DNA of 64,000 nucleotides. Origin: Dermatophilus congolensis. Its GTDB lineage: Bacteria > Actinomycetota > Actinomycetes > Actinomycetales > Dermatophilaceae. Location: assembly GCF_900187045.1 (NCBI RefSeq), contig NZ_LT906453.1, positions 1 through 64,000 of the forward strand, given 5' to 3'. The notes under the pieces were generated by a model that worked only from the letters and a program-made list of their open reading frames with translations, did no database searches and was not told the origin of the DNA. This document shows, in pieces, positions 26,996-35,000 of this stretch. The first letter of the stretch is position 1. Each line of letters starts with the position of its first letter. The position numbers and the translations under genes are program-made.

Positions 26996-27910
26996 ATGTC
27001 GCCACAGGACATCGAAATACCCGTGGACACCGGCGTCCTCGCCGTCAGAGACCACGGTGGTGTTGGCCAGCCACTCATCCTCGTGCACACCCCCGGCTGG
27101 AGCCTAGAACTATGGACACCACTAGCTGAGCTACTCACTGACCAATTCCACGTCTACAGCTTTGACCTGCGCCGCCACGGTCATTCCACCGCCGTGCACC
27201 TACCCGCTTGCACCGCGTGGCATGACCTCGAAACCATCAGCTACTACTTCAACCTCGGCCCTGCGATTCTTCTGGGCCATGACATGGGAGCGTTCCTAGC
27301 CTGCGTCGCCGCTATTAAACGCCCAGACTTGTTCACCTCGGTCATTGGTGTTGACGCAGCAGCAACACTGACTCGCCGTGAAGTAATAAAGACCTACAGC
27401 ACTATCACTGACCCCGAATTCCATGCTGGCCTGAACACCAGGTTCGCTCTAGACACCAAACTGCCCAGCAAGCAACACGTCGAGGCATGGGCAGAAAAAC
27501 AGCTGGATCGGTACCGGAAAGACTGGACTCTCAAGGGGTTCAATGAGGATGCGATGCGCGCCGATATCGACCGCACTATCCGCCTACACCCTGATGGAAC
27601 ATTCCGGACAGCGGCCAGTATCGAGGAGATCCTGGCGCTGTACACCTTCACCCTCGCCGATGAAGTGTTCCCCTCAGTCGACCTCTACGAGAAGCTGCCG
27701 TGCCCGTCATTGACGATCCATTGCCGAACCGGGCTACACAGTGAAAGCCACCAGCGTCTGCTCAAACTCATGACACAGCACCCTTTTATGGAAGTGGTCA
27801 CCATCAATGCTGGCCATATGGCGATTCATTCATCATCACGGGACATCTCCACTCTGGTCAAGGAGTTCGCTTCTGAGGTTTACTCGGCAAAGGTTCTGTG
27901 CTTTTCGTAG
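26996..27910 (+). CDS. Alpha/beta hydrolase with Asp nucleophile (epoxide hydrolase/dehalogenase-like)
   Basis: 304 residues with the alpha/beta-hydrolase core: oxyanion region LVHTPGWSLELW, YSFDLRRHGHS and the nucleophile elbow LLGHDMGAF. The elbow residue is Asp96, not Ser. Asp in G-x-D-x-G is the hallmark of epoxide hydrolases, haloalkane dehalogenases and fluoroacetate dehalogenases, so an esterase or lipase is unlikely. A C-terminal His is present in NAGHMAIHS (about His274). GAAGGA before ATG 26996 sets the start. The next gene is convergent, a TetR regulator; no substrate clue comes from context. Confidence 0.78.
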   Translation: MSPQDIEIPVDTGVLAVRDHGGVGQPLILVHTPGWSLELWTPLAELLTDQFHVYSFDLRRHGHSTAVHLPACTAWHDLETISYYFNLGPAILLGHDMGAFLACVAAIKRPDLFTSVIGVDAAATLTRREVIKTYSTITDPEFHAGLNTRFALDTKLPSKQHVEAWAEKQLDRYRKDWTLKGFNEDAMRADIDRTIRLHPDGTFRTAASIEEILALYTFTLADEVFPSVDLYEKLPCPSLTIHCRTGLHSESHQRLLKLMTQHPFMEVVTINAGHMAIHSSSRDISTLVKEFASEVYSAKVLCFS

Positions 27911-27929
27911 ATTCACCGCTCAACAGCAC

Positions 27930-28571
27930 TTATCGCACGTCTAGCGCTGTATCAACATGTCTGCGCATTATTTCTCGCACTGTCTTGGCATTGAGTCGCT
28001 CTGGGCCGTAGAGCAAAGCCACCGCTAAGCCATCTACCGCCACCGCAAGACATTCGGCACGCAGTTCAGCCTCAGGGACACGCGCATACTCCACTAAGGG
28101 GCGCGTCACCATCCTTGCCCCTTCGATCATTTCTTGGGCTTGTGTCCGCAAAGACTTTTGAGTTCGAGAGCGCTCACTCAAAGCTAGCCACACGGCAACT
28201 TCACGACGCCGCGTGGCGTCCAGCGGCAGCAGTTCTTCTAAGACATCCACGGCCATGTCTCGGAATGCAGGTGAAGTAGCGATGGCTCGCTCAGCTTTGA
28301 GCGAATCTTTTGTGTTTTTCAGCTGTTCTTTTTGGAAATCCTCTACTCGTGCCCAAATGCGTTTCTTGATGCGTTCCCCCATGACCTGGAGGGATTCAAT
28401 GAGCATCCCTTCATGGCCTTCTATGTAATGACGCACTGATCCAACGTTAAGTCCAGCTTCGGTTGCGACGTTACGTAATGACGCTGCCTCCACTCCGCCT
28501 CGCTCAATAAGGGCGAAAACGGCGTCAGCAATGCGCTCTCGCCTGTGGATGACGTCGACGATTTTGGGCAC
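27930..28571 (-). CDS. TetR/AcrR-family transcriptional regulator
   Basis: 213 residues. The N-terminal helix-turn-helix spans about 8-55: RRERIADAVFALIERGGVEA, then SLRNVATEAGLNVGSVRHYI. The C-terminal ligand domain is of the TetR_C_6-like type (LLPLDATRRREVAVWLALSE). The start is GTG 28571. It is divergent from a DUF418 membrane protein gene, and a perfect 9-bp inverted repeat lies between the two starts. I infer autorepression and control of the DUF418 gene. Ligand unknown. Confidence 0.88.
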   Translation of the reverse strand: MPKIVDVIHRRERIADAVFALIERGGVEAASLRNVATEAGLNVGSVRHYIEGHEGMLIESLQVMGERIKKRIWARVEDFQKEQLKNTKDSLKAERAIATSPAFRDMAVDVLEELLPLDATRRREVAVWLALSERSRTQKSLRTQAQEMIEGARMVTRPLVEYARVPEAELRAECLAVAVDGLAVALLYGPERLNAKTVREIMRRHVDTALDVR

Positions 28572-28601
28572 GTTCCTTGTCTATCACCTGCACACCAGAT
28601 C

Positions 28602-28627
28602 TTTTTTATCTCATCTGTGATAAAAAA
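28602..28627. promoter_or_regulatory. Palindromic operator between TetR and DUF418 genes
   Basis: Perfect inverted repeat TTTTTTATC-N8-GATAAAAAA (28602-28610 with 28619-28627). It ends three bases before the DUF418 ATG and lies 31 bp from the tetR start. It includes a -10-like GATAAA, so a bound repressor would block the promoter. The AT-rich arms stand out against the GC-rich surroundings. Confidence 0.7.
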
Positions 28628-28630
28628 GCC

Positions 28631-29821
28631 ATGTTCTCACCTAAGCCTCGCTATGCCGCCCTGGACATCGCCCGCGGTATCGCGATCTGTGGCACTCTGG
28701 CCACCAACATATGGATCTTCTCCCACCCCAGCGGCCTACTCGGCTACTTCGACTCCCCCACCAGCAGCAATGCCGCCCCCTGGCAGCAAACAATCGAAGC
28801 CATTCTTCAAGCTCTGCCCAACGGAAAATTCCTAGGACTCCTGACGCTTCTTTTTGGCATCGGCCTGGCACTTCAAGCAGAAAGCGCATCCCGGCGTGGC
28901 CACACCTGGCCTGGGCCCTATCAATGGCGCATGTGCATCCTGTTCCTCGACGGAATCCTGCACTACCTACTCGTAGTCGAATTCGACATTCTTATGGGGT
29001 ACGCAGTGACCGGCGGTATTGCCGCCTGGGTTATTACCTTCAGCGAACGCACCCGAAAAGCATGGTTCACATGCGCACTAGCTGTGCACGCTTTGCTCGT
29101 TCTCGTAGCATCGATGGCCCTCATGGCCTCCATGAACACCCAGAGCACCCCCGCTGCCTCTGGAGGCAACCCTTACCGCGATGGCTCCTGGTGTGACCTG
29201 GTGCTTCTTCGCATTGATTCAGCATTTATGTTCCGGATTGAACCAGTTTTCATTCTTCCGATGAGCATCGCGATGTTCCTGCTCGGCCACCGCCTATACC
29301 AATCAGGAATACTCACCGAAAAAGCCACACAGCTGCGCCGGCGATTAATCATCATCGGTCTCATCACTGCGCCGATTGACCTGGCCCTATCCCTGTCATC
29401 CCCCGCCTTGAACGTCCTCACCCGCTACGGCACTGCACCAGTAGTAGCTGTAGGAATGTTCGCACTGATCGTCAGCACCGCACATTCACTCAGCTCTGGA
29501 ATATCCCGCTCTCTAGCCGCACTCGGGCGCGTCTCCCTCAGCGCATACATGCTGCAAAATCTCGTTGCTTCAGCGCTTTTCTACGGATGGGGCCTGAACG
29601 TGGGGGCGATGGATCCGCAGTGGCGACTGCCAGTCACAGTCGCAGCGTGGATAGGCATCAGCGCGCTCATGCTTGTGATGGCTCACTACTGGCTACTTCA
29701 TTTTCGCCACGGCCCCATGGAAATGGTCACTCAAAAGTTGTACCGCAGCATTGTTGGAGCTCCGGAAGCGACCTCAGCGGCTGGGAACACGCCGCGGATC
29801 CCACACCACGAGAGCACGTGA
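28631..29821 (+). CDS. DUF418 (YeiB-like) membrane protein
   Basis: 396-residue polytopic membrane protein. The family start is YAALDIARGIAICGTLATNI (R-x-x-x-x-D-x-x-R-G-x-A-x-x-G), followed by about ten hydrophobic segments and the C-terminal DUF418 domain with LAALGRVSLSAYMLQNL (G-R-x-x-L-T/S-x-Y) and LHFRHGPMEMV. Function of the family is not established; some members sit near transport or acyl-transfer genes. ATG 28631 has no good ribosome-binding site, and the promoter palindrome abuts it, so a leaderless transcript is possible. Its 3' end overlaps hspR (convergent) by 48 bp. Confidence 0.85.
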   Translation: MFSPKPRYAALDIARGIAICGTLATNIWIFSHPSGLLGYFDSPTSSNAAPWQQTIEAILQALPNGKFLGLLTLLFGIGLALQAESASRRGHTWPGPYQWRMCILFLDGILHYLLVVEFDILMGYAVTGGIAAWVITFSERTRKAWFTCALAVHALLVLVASMALMASMNTQSTPAASGGNPYRDGSWCDLVLLRIDSAFMFRIEPVFILPMSIAMFLLGHRLYQSGILTEKATQLRRRLIIIGLITAPIDLALSLSSPALNVLTRYGTAPVVAVGMFALIVSTAHSLSSGISRSLAALGRVSLSAYMLQNLVASALFYGWGLNVGAMDPQWRLPVTVAAWIGISALMLVMAHYWLLHFRHGPMEMVTQKLYRSIVGAPEATSAAGNTPRIPHHEST

Positions 29822-30247
29822 AGCAACGTTGCGGCGCGGGCGTTGCCCAGCCCGCACCGCAACAACATCACCGCTGCTGGCTGCCGCGAAAACCCGCCTG
29901 GCCTGATCACGGCGCTCCCGTGCCTGCTCAACCTCGCGGCGCAGCTCCTCGACCGTGGCATTGAGCTCTTCAATACGGTTTTTCAGCGCCAGGATGTACC
30001 GAATCCCTGACAAGCTCACGCCTTCATCTTGTGAAAGCCGCTGAATCTCCCGTAACTCCATCACATTCCGTGCTGAATAACGTCGCCCTCCCCCGCGTGT
30101 ACGTGCAGGTACGACCAATCCAAGCCGGTCATACTGGCGCAGAGTTTGGGCGTGCATTCCCGCCAGCTGCGCAGCCACGGAGATCACGAACACAGGAGTG
30201 TCATCATCAGGGGAAAACGATGAGGGGTTCACGGCGGGCACTTTCAC
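29774..30247 (-). CDS. hspR: Heat-shock repressor HspR (MerR family)
   Basis: 157-residue repressor of the dnaK operon and clpB. It carries the MerR helix-turn-helix and wing (FVISVAAQLAGMHAQTLRQY, then DRLGLVVPARTRGGGRRYS) and a coiled-coil region (LKNRIEELNATVEELRREVE). In studied actinobacteria DnaK acts as co-repressor of HspR at HAIR boxes. It is the last gene of the operon; its ATG overlaps the dnaJ stop by four bases. HAIR-like sites upstream of clpB and dnaK complete the loop. The C-terminal 25 residues are basic and longer than in many HspR proteins, and the 3' end overlaps the DUF418 gene. Confidence 0.93.
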   Translation of the reverse strand: MKVPAVNPSSFSPDDDTPVFVISVAAQLAGMHAQTLRQYDRLGLVVPARTRGGGRRYSARNVMELREIQRLSQDEGVSLSGIRYILALKNRIEELNATVEELRREVEQARERRDQARRVFAAASSGDVVAVRAGQRPRRNVASRALVVWDPRRVPSR

Positions 30248-31257
30248 TCACCTCGCGCCCGAGTGAGCAGCTCCGCCCTGGGATCGAAGTCGCTTTCCTG
30301 AGCGCGCAGGGCTTCAATAGCTGCACGTGCTTCATCTGTGAGCCGCTGCGGCACCGTCACCTGGATGCGTGCTCGCAAGTCACCCGGAGTTCCTTTAGTT
30401 GGCACTCCCCTGCCCCGCACGCGCAAAGAACGCCCACTGGGGGTTCCGGCAGGCAGTTTCAACTTCACGGGGTTGCCGCCAAGAGTTGGAACAGAGATCG
30501 TGGCCCCTAGTGCGGCCTCTGCGAAAGTAACGGGAACATCAACGACGAGGTCGTTACCTTCGAGCCGGAACACCGGGTGCGGTTTCACGGTCACTTTGAG
30601 GAGAATGTCACCTGCTTCTCCCCCTGCCATGGGTGAGGATTCCCCTTTACCGCGCAATCGGATGGTCGCTCCGTCTTTGACCCCGGCCGGAATGCGCGCG
30701 GTGATTGGTTTACCGCTGACTCCGTTAACAACAACCGTGTCACCGTTAACGGCTTGTTTGAAACTCAGTGTGGCGGTGGCGTGCACATCACGTCCTTTGG
30801 GTGGACGTGTCCCAGCAGTACCGAAACCCATGTTGCCTGTGCCTGAGCCTTGTTGACCGAACATGCCCAGAAGATCTTCGAGGTTGGGTGCTGCTCCAGC
30901 GGTGCGACGCGCCCCGCCAAAACCTCCCGCATTACCGAACAGGCCACCGAGCAGATCGTCGAATCCTGCTCCCCCTCCTGGCATACCGCCGGGGCCGCCA
31001 GCTGTGAAACGGGGGCCACCGCCCCCCATGGCGCGGATGGCGTCATATTGACGACGTTGTTCAGCGTCGGAGAGCACCGCGTATGCTTCGCCGATTTCTT
31101 TGAATTTGGCCTCGGCGACAGGGTCGTTTTTGTGGGTATCGGGGTGATACTCACGCGCCATTTTGCGGTACTGCTTTTTGATCTCTTTGTCGTCCGCGCC
31201 CGGTTTCACACCGAGGACAGCGTAGAAATCCTTGTCCAACCAGTCTTGACTGGCCAT
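30244..31257 (-). CDS. dnaJ: DnaJ co-chaperone lacking the zinc-finger domain
   Basis: 337-residue Hsp40 that stimulates DnaK's ATPase. The J domain (about 8-75) has the HPD motif in REYHPDTHKN. A Gly/Phe-rich region (about 78-150) and the two C-terminal beta domains (about 155-320) follow. The four CxxCxGxG zinc repeats of type I DnaJ are absent, so this is a type II (CbpA-like) protein even though it sits in the dnaK operon. A near-perfect AAGGAGG precedes ATG 31257. It overlaps hspR by ATGA. Confidence 0.92.
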   Translation of the reverse strand: MASQDWLDKDFYAVLGVKPGADDKEIKKQYRKMAREYHPDTHKNDPVAEAKFKEIGEAYAVLSDAEQRRQYDAIRAMGGGGPRFTAGGPGGMPGGGAGFDDLLGGLFGNAGGFGGARRTAGAAPNLEDLLGMFGQQGSGTGNMGFGTAGTRPPKGRDVHATATLSFKQAVNGDTVVVNGVSGKPITARIPAGVKDGATIRLRGKGESSPMAGGEAGDILLKVTVKPHPVFRLEGNDLVVDVPVTFAEAALGATISVPTLGGNPVKLKLPAGTPSGRSLRVRGRGVPTKGTPGDLRARIQVTVPQRLTDEARAAIEALRAQESDFDPRAELLTRARGE

Positions 31258-31376
31258 GTTCCCTCCTTAACGTTCTGTGTCGGGTGAGTTGTGCCCGAAG
31301 CTGCTGTGTGAGGCGCCGTGGCGGGCGCCACTACACGAGGGCGGCGCGGACGACGATCAGCGCTGGGGTATCCCAG

Positions 31377-32168
31377 TCACTTCGGGTCAGCGACACCCAC
31401 TATTGCTGGGCGTACTACCCGCTCACCGATGCGGTATCCGGGCTGCATGACCTGCACGACAGTGGTGTCGGTGACACCTTCGGGCAATTCCCGAACGTCG
31501 TGCGAAATGGCTTGGTGAACGGTGGGGTCGAAGACGTCTCCTTCAACCCCGAATCGTTCTACGCCTTGTTTGAACAAGGAGGTTTCGAGTTTTTCTGCGA
31601 TTTTCGCCAGTGGGCCAGTTTCGAGGTCACCGTGAGCTCGGGCGAGACCGATCTCGTCAAGAACTGGAAGTAGCCCTTCGAGGACTTTGCTGGTGCCACG
31701 CTGGGCTGCTTCTTCAAGGTCGCGTTTCGAGCGCCGCACGTAGGCGTGGTACTCGTTTTCGAGGTTGGTGTATGAGGCGCTTACGCGCTGTAGCTGGTCG
31801 ATGAGTTCCTGTTCGCGTTCGCTAGTTTCGTTTTCGAACGCGACAGCGAGGCCTTCAGGGGAGTCATCCATGGCTTGCGCTTGGTCAGACTCTGGCTGCT
31901 CGGCGGTTGTTTCTTCGCTTGCCTGCTCCACGGTTTCTTCACTGGTTTGCTCGGCGGGCTCTGGAGCCACAACGTGTTCTTCTTCAGGGATAGCCGTGTC
32001 GGGACGGTTTTTTTGGGCGCCTTCGTAGGCGGCGCGGGCGGCGGCTTGCCCCCCTGGCCCGGAGACCGGTGATGTCGGCCCTGGAGCGAACTCAGTTCCT
32101 TGTTCGGGTGCGCTGTGGCGGGCTTGGTATGCGCCGAACTCGTTGTCTTGCGGCTGTTCCTGCGACAC
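31377..32168 (-). CDS. grpE: Nucleotide exchange factor GrpE
   Basis: 263 residues. It releases ADP from DnaK. A long acidic, low-complexity N-terminus (1-110, rich in Glu/Gln/Ala/Pro) precedes the coiled-coil (about 115-170) and the beta-wing domain with LLPVLDEIGLARAH, FDPTVHQAI and VVQVMQPGYRIGERVVRPA, the GrpE signature. Start is GTG 32168, with AGGAGG upstream. It is 154 bp after dnaK and 119 bp before dnaJ. The N-terminal extension is longer than in E. coli GrpE (197 residues). Confidence 0.94.
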   Translation of the reverse strand: MSQEQPQDNEFGAYQARHSAPEQGTEFAPGPTSPVSGPGGQAAARAAYEGAQKNRPDTAIPEEEHVVAPEPAEQTSEETVEQASEETTAEQPESDQAQAMDDSPEGLAVAFENETSEREQELIDQLQRVSASYTNLENEYHAYVRRSKRDLEEAAQRGTSKVLEGLLPVLDEIGLARAHGDLETGPLAKIAEKLETSLFKQGVERFGVEGDVFDPTVHQAISHDVRELPEGVTDTTVVQVMQPGYRIGERVVRPAIVGVADPK

Positions 32169-32261
32169 GTTCCATCGCCTCCTGTTGAGGAAAAACTACT
32201 GCTGCTGCACGCCGTTTGTGGTTGTAGGGCATCGCTTGGCGTTGGGTGATACCCGGTGCGG

Positions 32262-32296
32262 CTCTGGGGCCGCCGCGTGTTGCGGCGGCCCCAGAG
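32262..32296 (-). terminator. Intra-operon hairpin between dnaK and grpE
   Basis: Perfect 15-bp GC-rich stem (32262-32276 with 32282-32296), 5-nt loop, 27 bp past the dnaK stop. It has no T-run. It may act as a partial terminator or 3' stabiliser that keeps dnaK mRNA more abundant than grpE-dnaJ-hspR. Confidence 0.7.
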
Positions 32297-32322
32297 GTTA
32301 CATTCGGTCGGCGACTAGCAGG

Positions 32323-34230
32323 TCACTTCTTGTCGTCTTCGACGACCTCGGCGTCAACGACGTCGTCGTCTGCCTTGGCCTTGGCGCCCGTGGCGGAACC
32401 TGCACCAGCACCAGCGTTACCTGCCGCACCAGCGTTACCGGCCTGTGCGCCCTCGGCCTGGGTAGCCGCGTACATTGCTGCGCCCATCGCCTGAGAAACC
32501 TCGTTCAGTTTGGTGACCTTGGTGTTGAGCTCTTCAGGGGAGACTTCGTCGTCACCGGTCTTCGCGAGAGCTTCCTTGAGGTCCTTAACTGCTTCTTCGA
32601 CCGGGGCTTTCGTCTCGGCAGGAACTTTCTCACCATTGTCGGCGAGGAACTTCTCCGTGGAGTAGACGAGTTGTTCAGCCGTGTTACGGGCCTCAGCGGA
32701 TTCGCGGCGCTTCTTGTCTTCTTCGGCGTGCGCTTCAGCTTCCTTGACCATGCGGTCGATTTCTTCCTGCGGAAGAGCCGAGCCACCGGAGATCGTCATG
32801 GACTGCTCTTTGCCCGTGCCGCGGTCTTTAGCGGAGACGTTCACGATGCCATTGGCGTCGATGTCGAAGGTGACCTCGATCTGCGGGACGCCACGGGGCG
32901 CTGGGGCGATGCCGGTGAGCTCGAAGGTGCCCAGAGACTTGTTCGCGCTAGCGAGTTCGCGCTCTCCCTGGAACACCTGGATTAGCACCGAGGGCTGGTT
33001 GTCTTCAGCAGTGGTGAAGGTTTCGGAGCGTTTGGTGGGGATGGCGGTGTTGCGCTCGATGAGCTTGGTCATCAGGCCACCCTTGGTCTCGATACCCAGG
33101 GACAGCGGCGTGACGTCAATGAGAAGAACGTCTTTGCGCTCACCCTTGAGGACACCGGCCTGCAGGGAGGCTCCCATGGCGACAACCTCGTCTGGGTTGA
33201 CGCCCTTGTTGGGCTCTTTGCCGCCGGTGAGCTCCTTGACGACCTGGGTGACGGCTGGCATACGGGTGGAACCGCCAACGAGCACGACGTGAGCGATGTC
33301 GCCTACGGAGATCCCTGCATCCTTGATGACCTGGTGGAACGGCGCCTTGGTGCGCTCAATGAGGTCGGCGGTCATCTGCTCGAACTGGGTACGGGAGAGC
33401 GTTTCGTCCAGGTGGATGGGGCCGTTCTCGCTCATGGAGAGGTACTGGAGCGAGATGCTGGTGGTGGTGGCGCTGGAGAGTTCTTTCTTGGCCTGCTCGG
33501 CGGCGTCACGCAGACGCTGCATGGCGATCTTGTCGGTGGCAAGGTCGATGCCGGTGTTGTTTTTCACCGTGGTGAGCAGGTGCTGGACGATGCGGTCGTC
33601 CCAGTCGTCGCCACCGAGCTTGTTGTCACCGTGGGTGGCGCGGACCTGGATGGTGGAGAAGCCATCTTCGGGGTCTTTGCCGACTTCGAGGAGGGAGACG
33701 TCAAAGGTTCCGCCACCGAGGTCGAAGACGAGGATGAGTTCGTCTTCTTTGCCCTTGTCCAGGCCGTAGGCCAGAGCGGCGGCGGTGGGCTCGTTGACGA
33801 TGCGCAGGACGTTGAGGCCCGCGATTTCACCGGCTTCTTTGGTTGCCTGGCGTTCGGCGTCGTCGAAGTATGCCGGGACGGTGATCACTGCGTCGGTGAC
33901 AGTGTCGCCGAGGTAGGCCTCAGCGTCGCGCTTGAGCTTCTGGAGGGTGCGGGCGCTGATTTCCTGGGGCGTGTATTTTTTGCCGTCGATTTCGGTGGTC
34001 CAGTCGGTGCCCATGTGGCGCTTGACAGAGCGGATGGTGCGGTCGACGTTGGTGACGGCCTGACGTTTGGCGATTTCACCGACGAGGATTTCGCCGTTCT
34101 TGGAGAACGCAACGACGGACGGGGTGGTGCGGCCGCCTTCAGCGTTAGCAATGACGGTGGGTTCGTCGCCATCGAGGATAGAGACGGCCGAGTTGGTGGT
34201 TCCAAGGTCAATACCTACTGCACGTGCCAT
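32323..34230 (-). CDS. dnaK: Chaperone DnaK (Hsp70)
   Basis: 635 residues. ATPase domain starts [37 protein letters not shown] and [15 protein letters not shown] are the other Hsp70 signatures. The substrate domain has the [14 protein letters not shown] linker region, and the protein ends in a Gly/Ala-rich lid tail with [17 protein letters not shown] precedes ATG 34230; the frame's 28-codon extension is not DnaK-like. Two HAIR-like sites lie 235-290 bp upstream. First gene of dnaK-grpE-dnaJ-hspR. Also acts as HspR co-repressor in related bacteria. Confidence 0.97.
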   Translation of the reverse strand: MARAVGIDLGTTNSAVSILDGDEPTVIANAEGGRTTPSVVAFSKNGEILVGEIAKRQAVTNVDRTIRSVKRHMGTDWTTEIDGKKYTPQEISARTLQKLKRDAEAYLGDTVTDAVITVPAYFDDAERQATKEAGEIAGLNVLRIVNEPTAAALAYGLDKGKEDELILVFDLGGGTFDVSLLEVGKDPEDGFSTIQVRATHGDNKLGGDDWDDRIVQHLLTTVKNNTGIDLATDKIAMQRLRDAAEQAKKELSSATTTSISLQYLSMSENGPIHLDETLSRTQFEQMTADLIERTKAPFHQVIKDAGISVGDIAHVVLVGGSTRMPAVTQVVKELTGGKEPNKGVNPDEVVAMGASLQAGVLKGERKDVLLIDVTPLSLGIETKGGLMTKLIERNTAIPTKRSETFTTAEDNQPSVLIQVFQGERELASANKSLGTFELTGIAPAPRGVPQIEVTFDIDANGIVNVSAKDRGTGKEQSMTISGGSALPQEEIDRMVKEAEAHAEEDKKRRESAEARNTAEQLVYSTEKFLADNGEKVPAETKAPVEEAVKDLKEALAKTGDDEVSPEELNTKVTKLNEVSQAMGAAMYAATQAEGAQAGNAGAAGNAGAGAGSATGAKAKADDDVVDAEVVEDDKK

Positions 34231-34464
34231 GTGTTGGCGCTCCTTCACGTTGGGCGGTGGCCTTAAGGGCCAGCGGCAACCCGGTGGCTGCTTGTTGCGT
34301 TGGCGGAATGCCACCTGCTCGGGGACGTAGCCATCTCTGCGCGAGAGAGGTTCGTACCGGCGTTGTTGCTCGGGTTAATGAAAGACGGACCCGAACGAGA
34401 GGCACTCCGCCCTGGCAGGTCAAGCACCTGCTTCGGATTGATTGCTACACACTCAACTTTGAAA

Positions 34465-34485
34465 CTTGAGTTGAAGGTTGTCAAC
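34465..34485 (-). promoter_or_regulatory. HAIR-like HspR operator 1 upstream of dnaK
   Basis: CTTGAGT-N7-TGTCAAC on the plus strand: the first half is a perfect match to the HspR consensus half-site, the second matches 4 of 7. A further ACTCAAC half-site lies at 34451-34457. Confidence 0.6.
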
Positions 34486-34499
34486 TGCCACACCGAAAA

Positions 34500-34520
34500 C
34501 TTGCGCATACTCGACTCAAC
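34500..34520 (-). promoter_or_regulatory. HAIR-like HspR operator 2 upstream of dnaK
   Basis: On the minus strand GTTGAGT-N7-GCGCAAG, matching CTTGAGT-N7-ACTCAAG at 6 of 7 and 5 of 7. Its form resembles the clpB site (GTTGAGC-N7-ACGCAAC). Confidence 0.65.
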
Positions 34521-34587
34521 TTTGAGCTAGGCACCCCTTCATGCGCGAGATGCATGCAGCGAGCAAGAACCCCTGAGTGGCATTTTG

Positions 34588-34617
34588 TTATTATCTGCGT
34601 ATGAATGCAGATAATAA
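34588..34617 (+). promoter_or_regulatory. SmtB/ArsR-type operator over the sensor gene start
   Basis: Perfect 11-bp inverted repeat TTATTATCTGC-N8-GCAGATAATAA (34588-34598 with 34607-34617). The ATG of the sensor gene (34601) lies in the spacer. The left arm contains a -10-like TATTAT about seven bases before the ATG, so the transcript may be leaderless and the bound repressor would cover the promoter and start codon. Confidence 0.75.
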
Positions 34618-34966
34618 GGTTTGCGGACTCTCTCCCTCATCGGAATACGTTGATCTAGCAGCTGAAGTCTTCCGCCTGCTTTCTGACCCCACCCGAATCA
34701 AAATCATCCTGGCCCTGCGCGCCGCCGAAGAGCTCTCCGTTAACTCTCTGGCCGAAATCGTTGACAAAAAACCCTCCGGCGTTTCTCAACACTTAGCTCG
34801 CATGCGTATGGCCCGCATCGTCACCACTCGTCATGAAGGCACCAGCGTGCGCTACCGACTCACAGACGAGCACGCTCTCGCCCTGGTTATCGAAGCTGTC
34901 AAACAAGCCGAACACGCCACCGCCAACGGCCAAACACCACGGCACCACCACTCCCCCGCCGAGTAG
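34601..34966 (+). CDS. ArsR/SmtB-family metal sensor (NmtR/CzrA-like)
   Basis: 121-residue winged-helix repressor: EVFRLLSDPTRIKIILALR, then LAEIVDKKPSGVSQHLARMR (recognition helix) and VRYRLTDEH (wing end). The alpha-5 metal motif of the Ni/Co/Zn sensors, Asp-x-His-x10-His-x2-His/Glu, is present as Asp89, His91, position 102 and His105, but position 102 is Gln. A C-terminal HHH (115-117) could supply ligands as in NmtR. A perfect palindrome overlaps the start codon. The MFS gene follows 34 bp on and is presumably the controlled exporter. Metal identity cannot be told from sequence. Confidence 0.85.
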   Translation: MNADNKVCGLSPSSEYVDLAAEVFRLLSDPTRIKIILALRAAEELSVNSLAEIVDKKPSGVSQHLARMRMARIVTTRHEGTSVRYRLTDEHALALVIEAVKQAEHATANGQTPRHHHSPAE

Positions 34967-35000
34967 CCCACATACATCACCTCAGCGAACGACTCACCCC

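Noticed and set aside
34577-34600. Upstream GTG start for the metal sensor gene
   Set aside because: It would place the operator wholly inside the coding frame, lacks a ribosome-binding site, and adds residues unlike the family.
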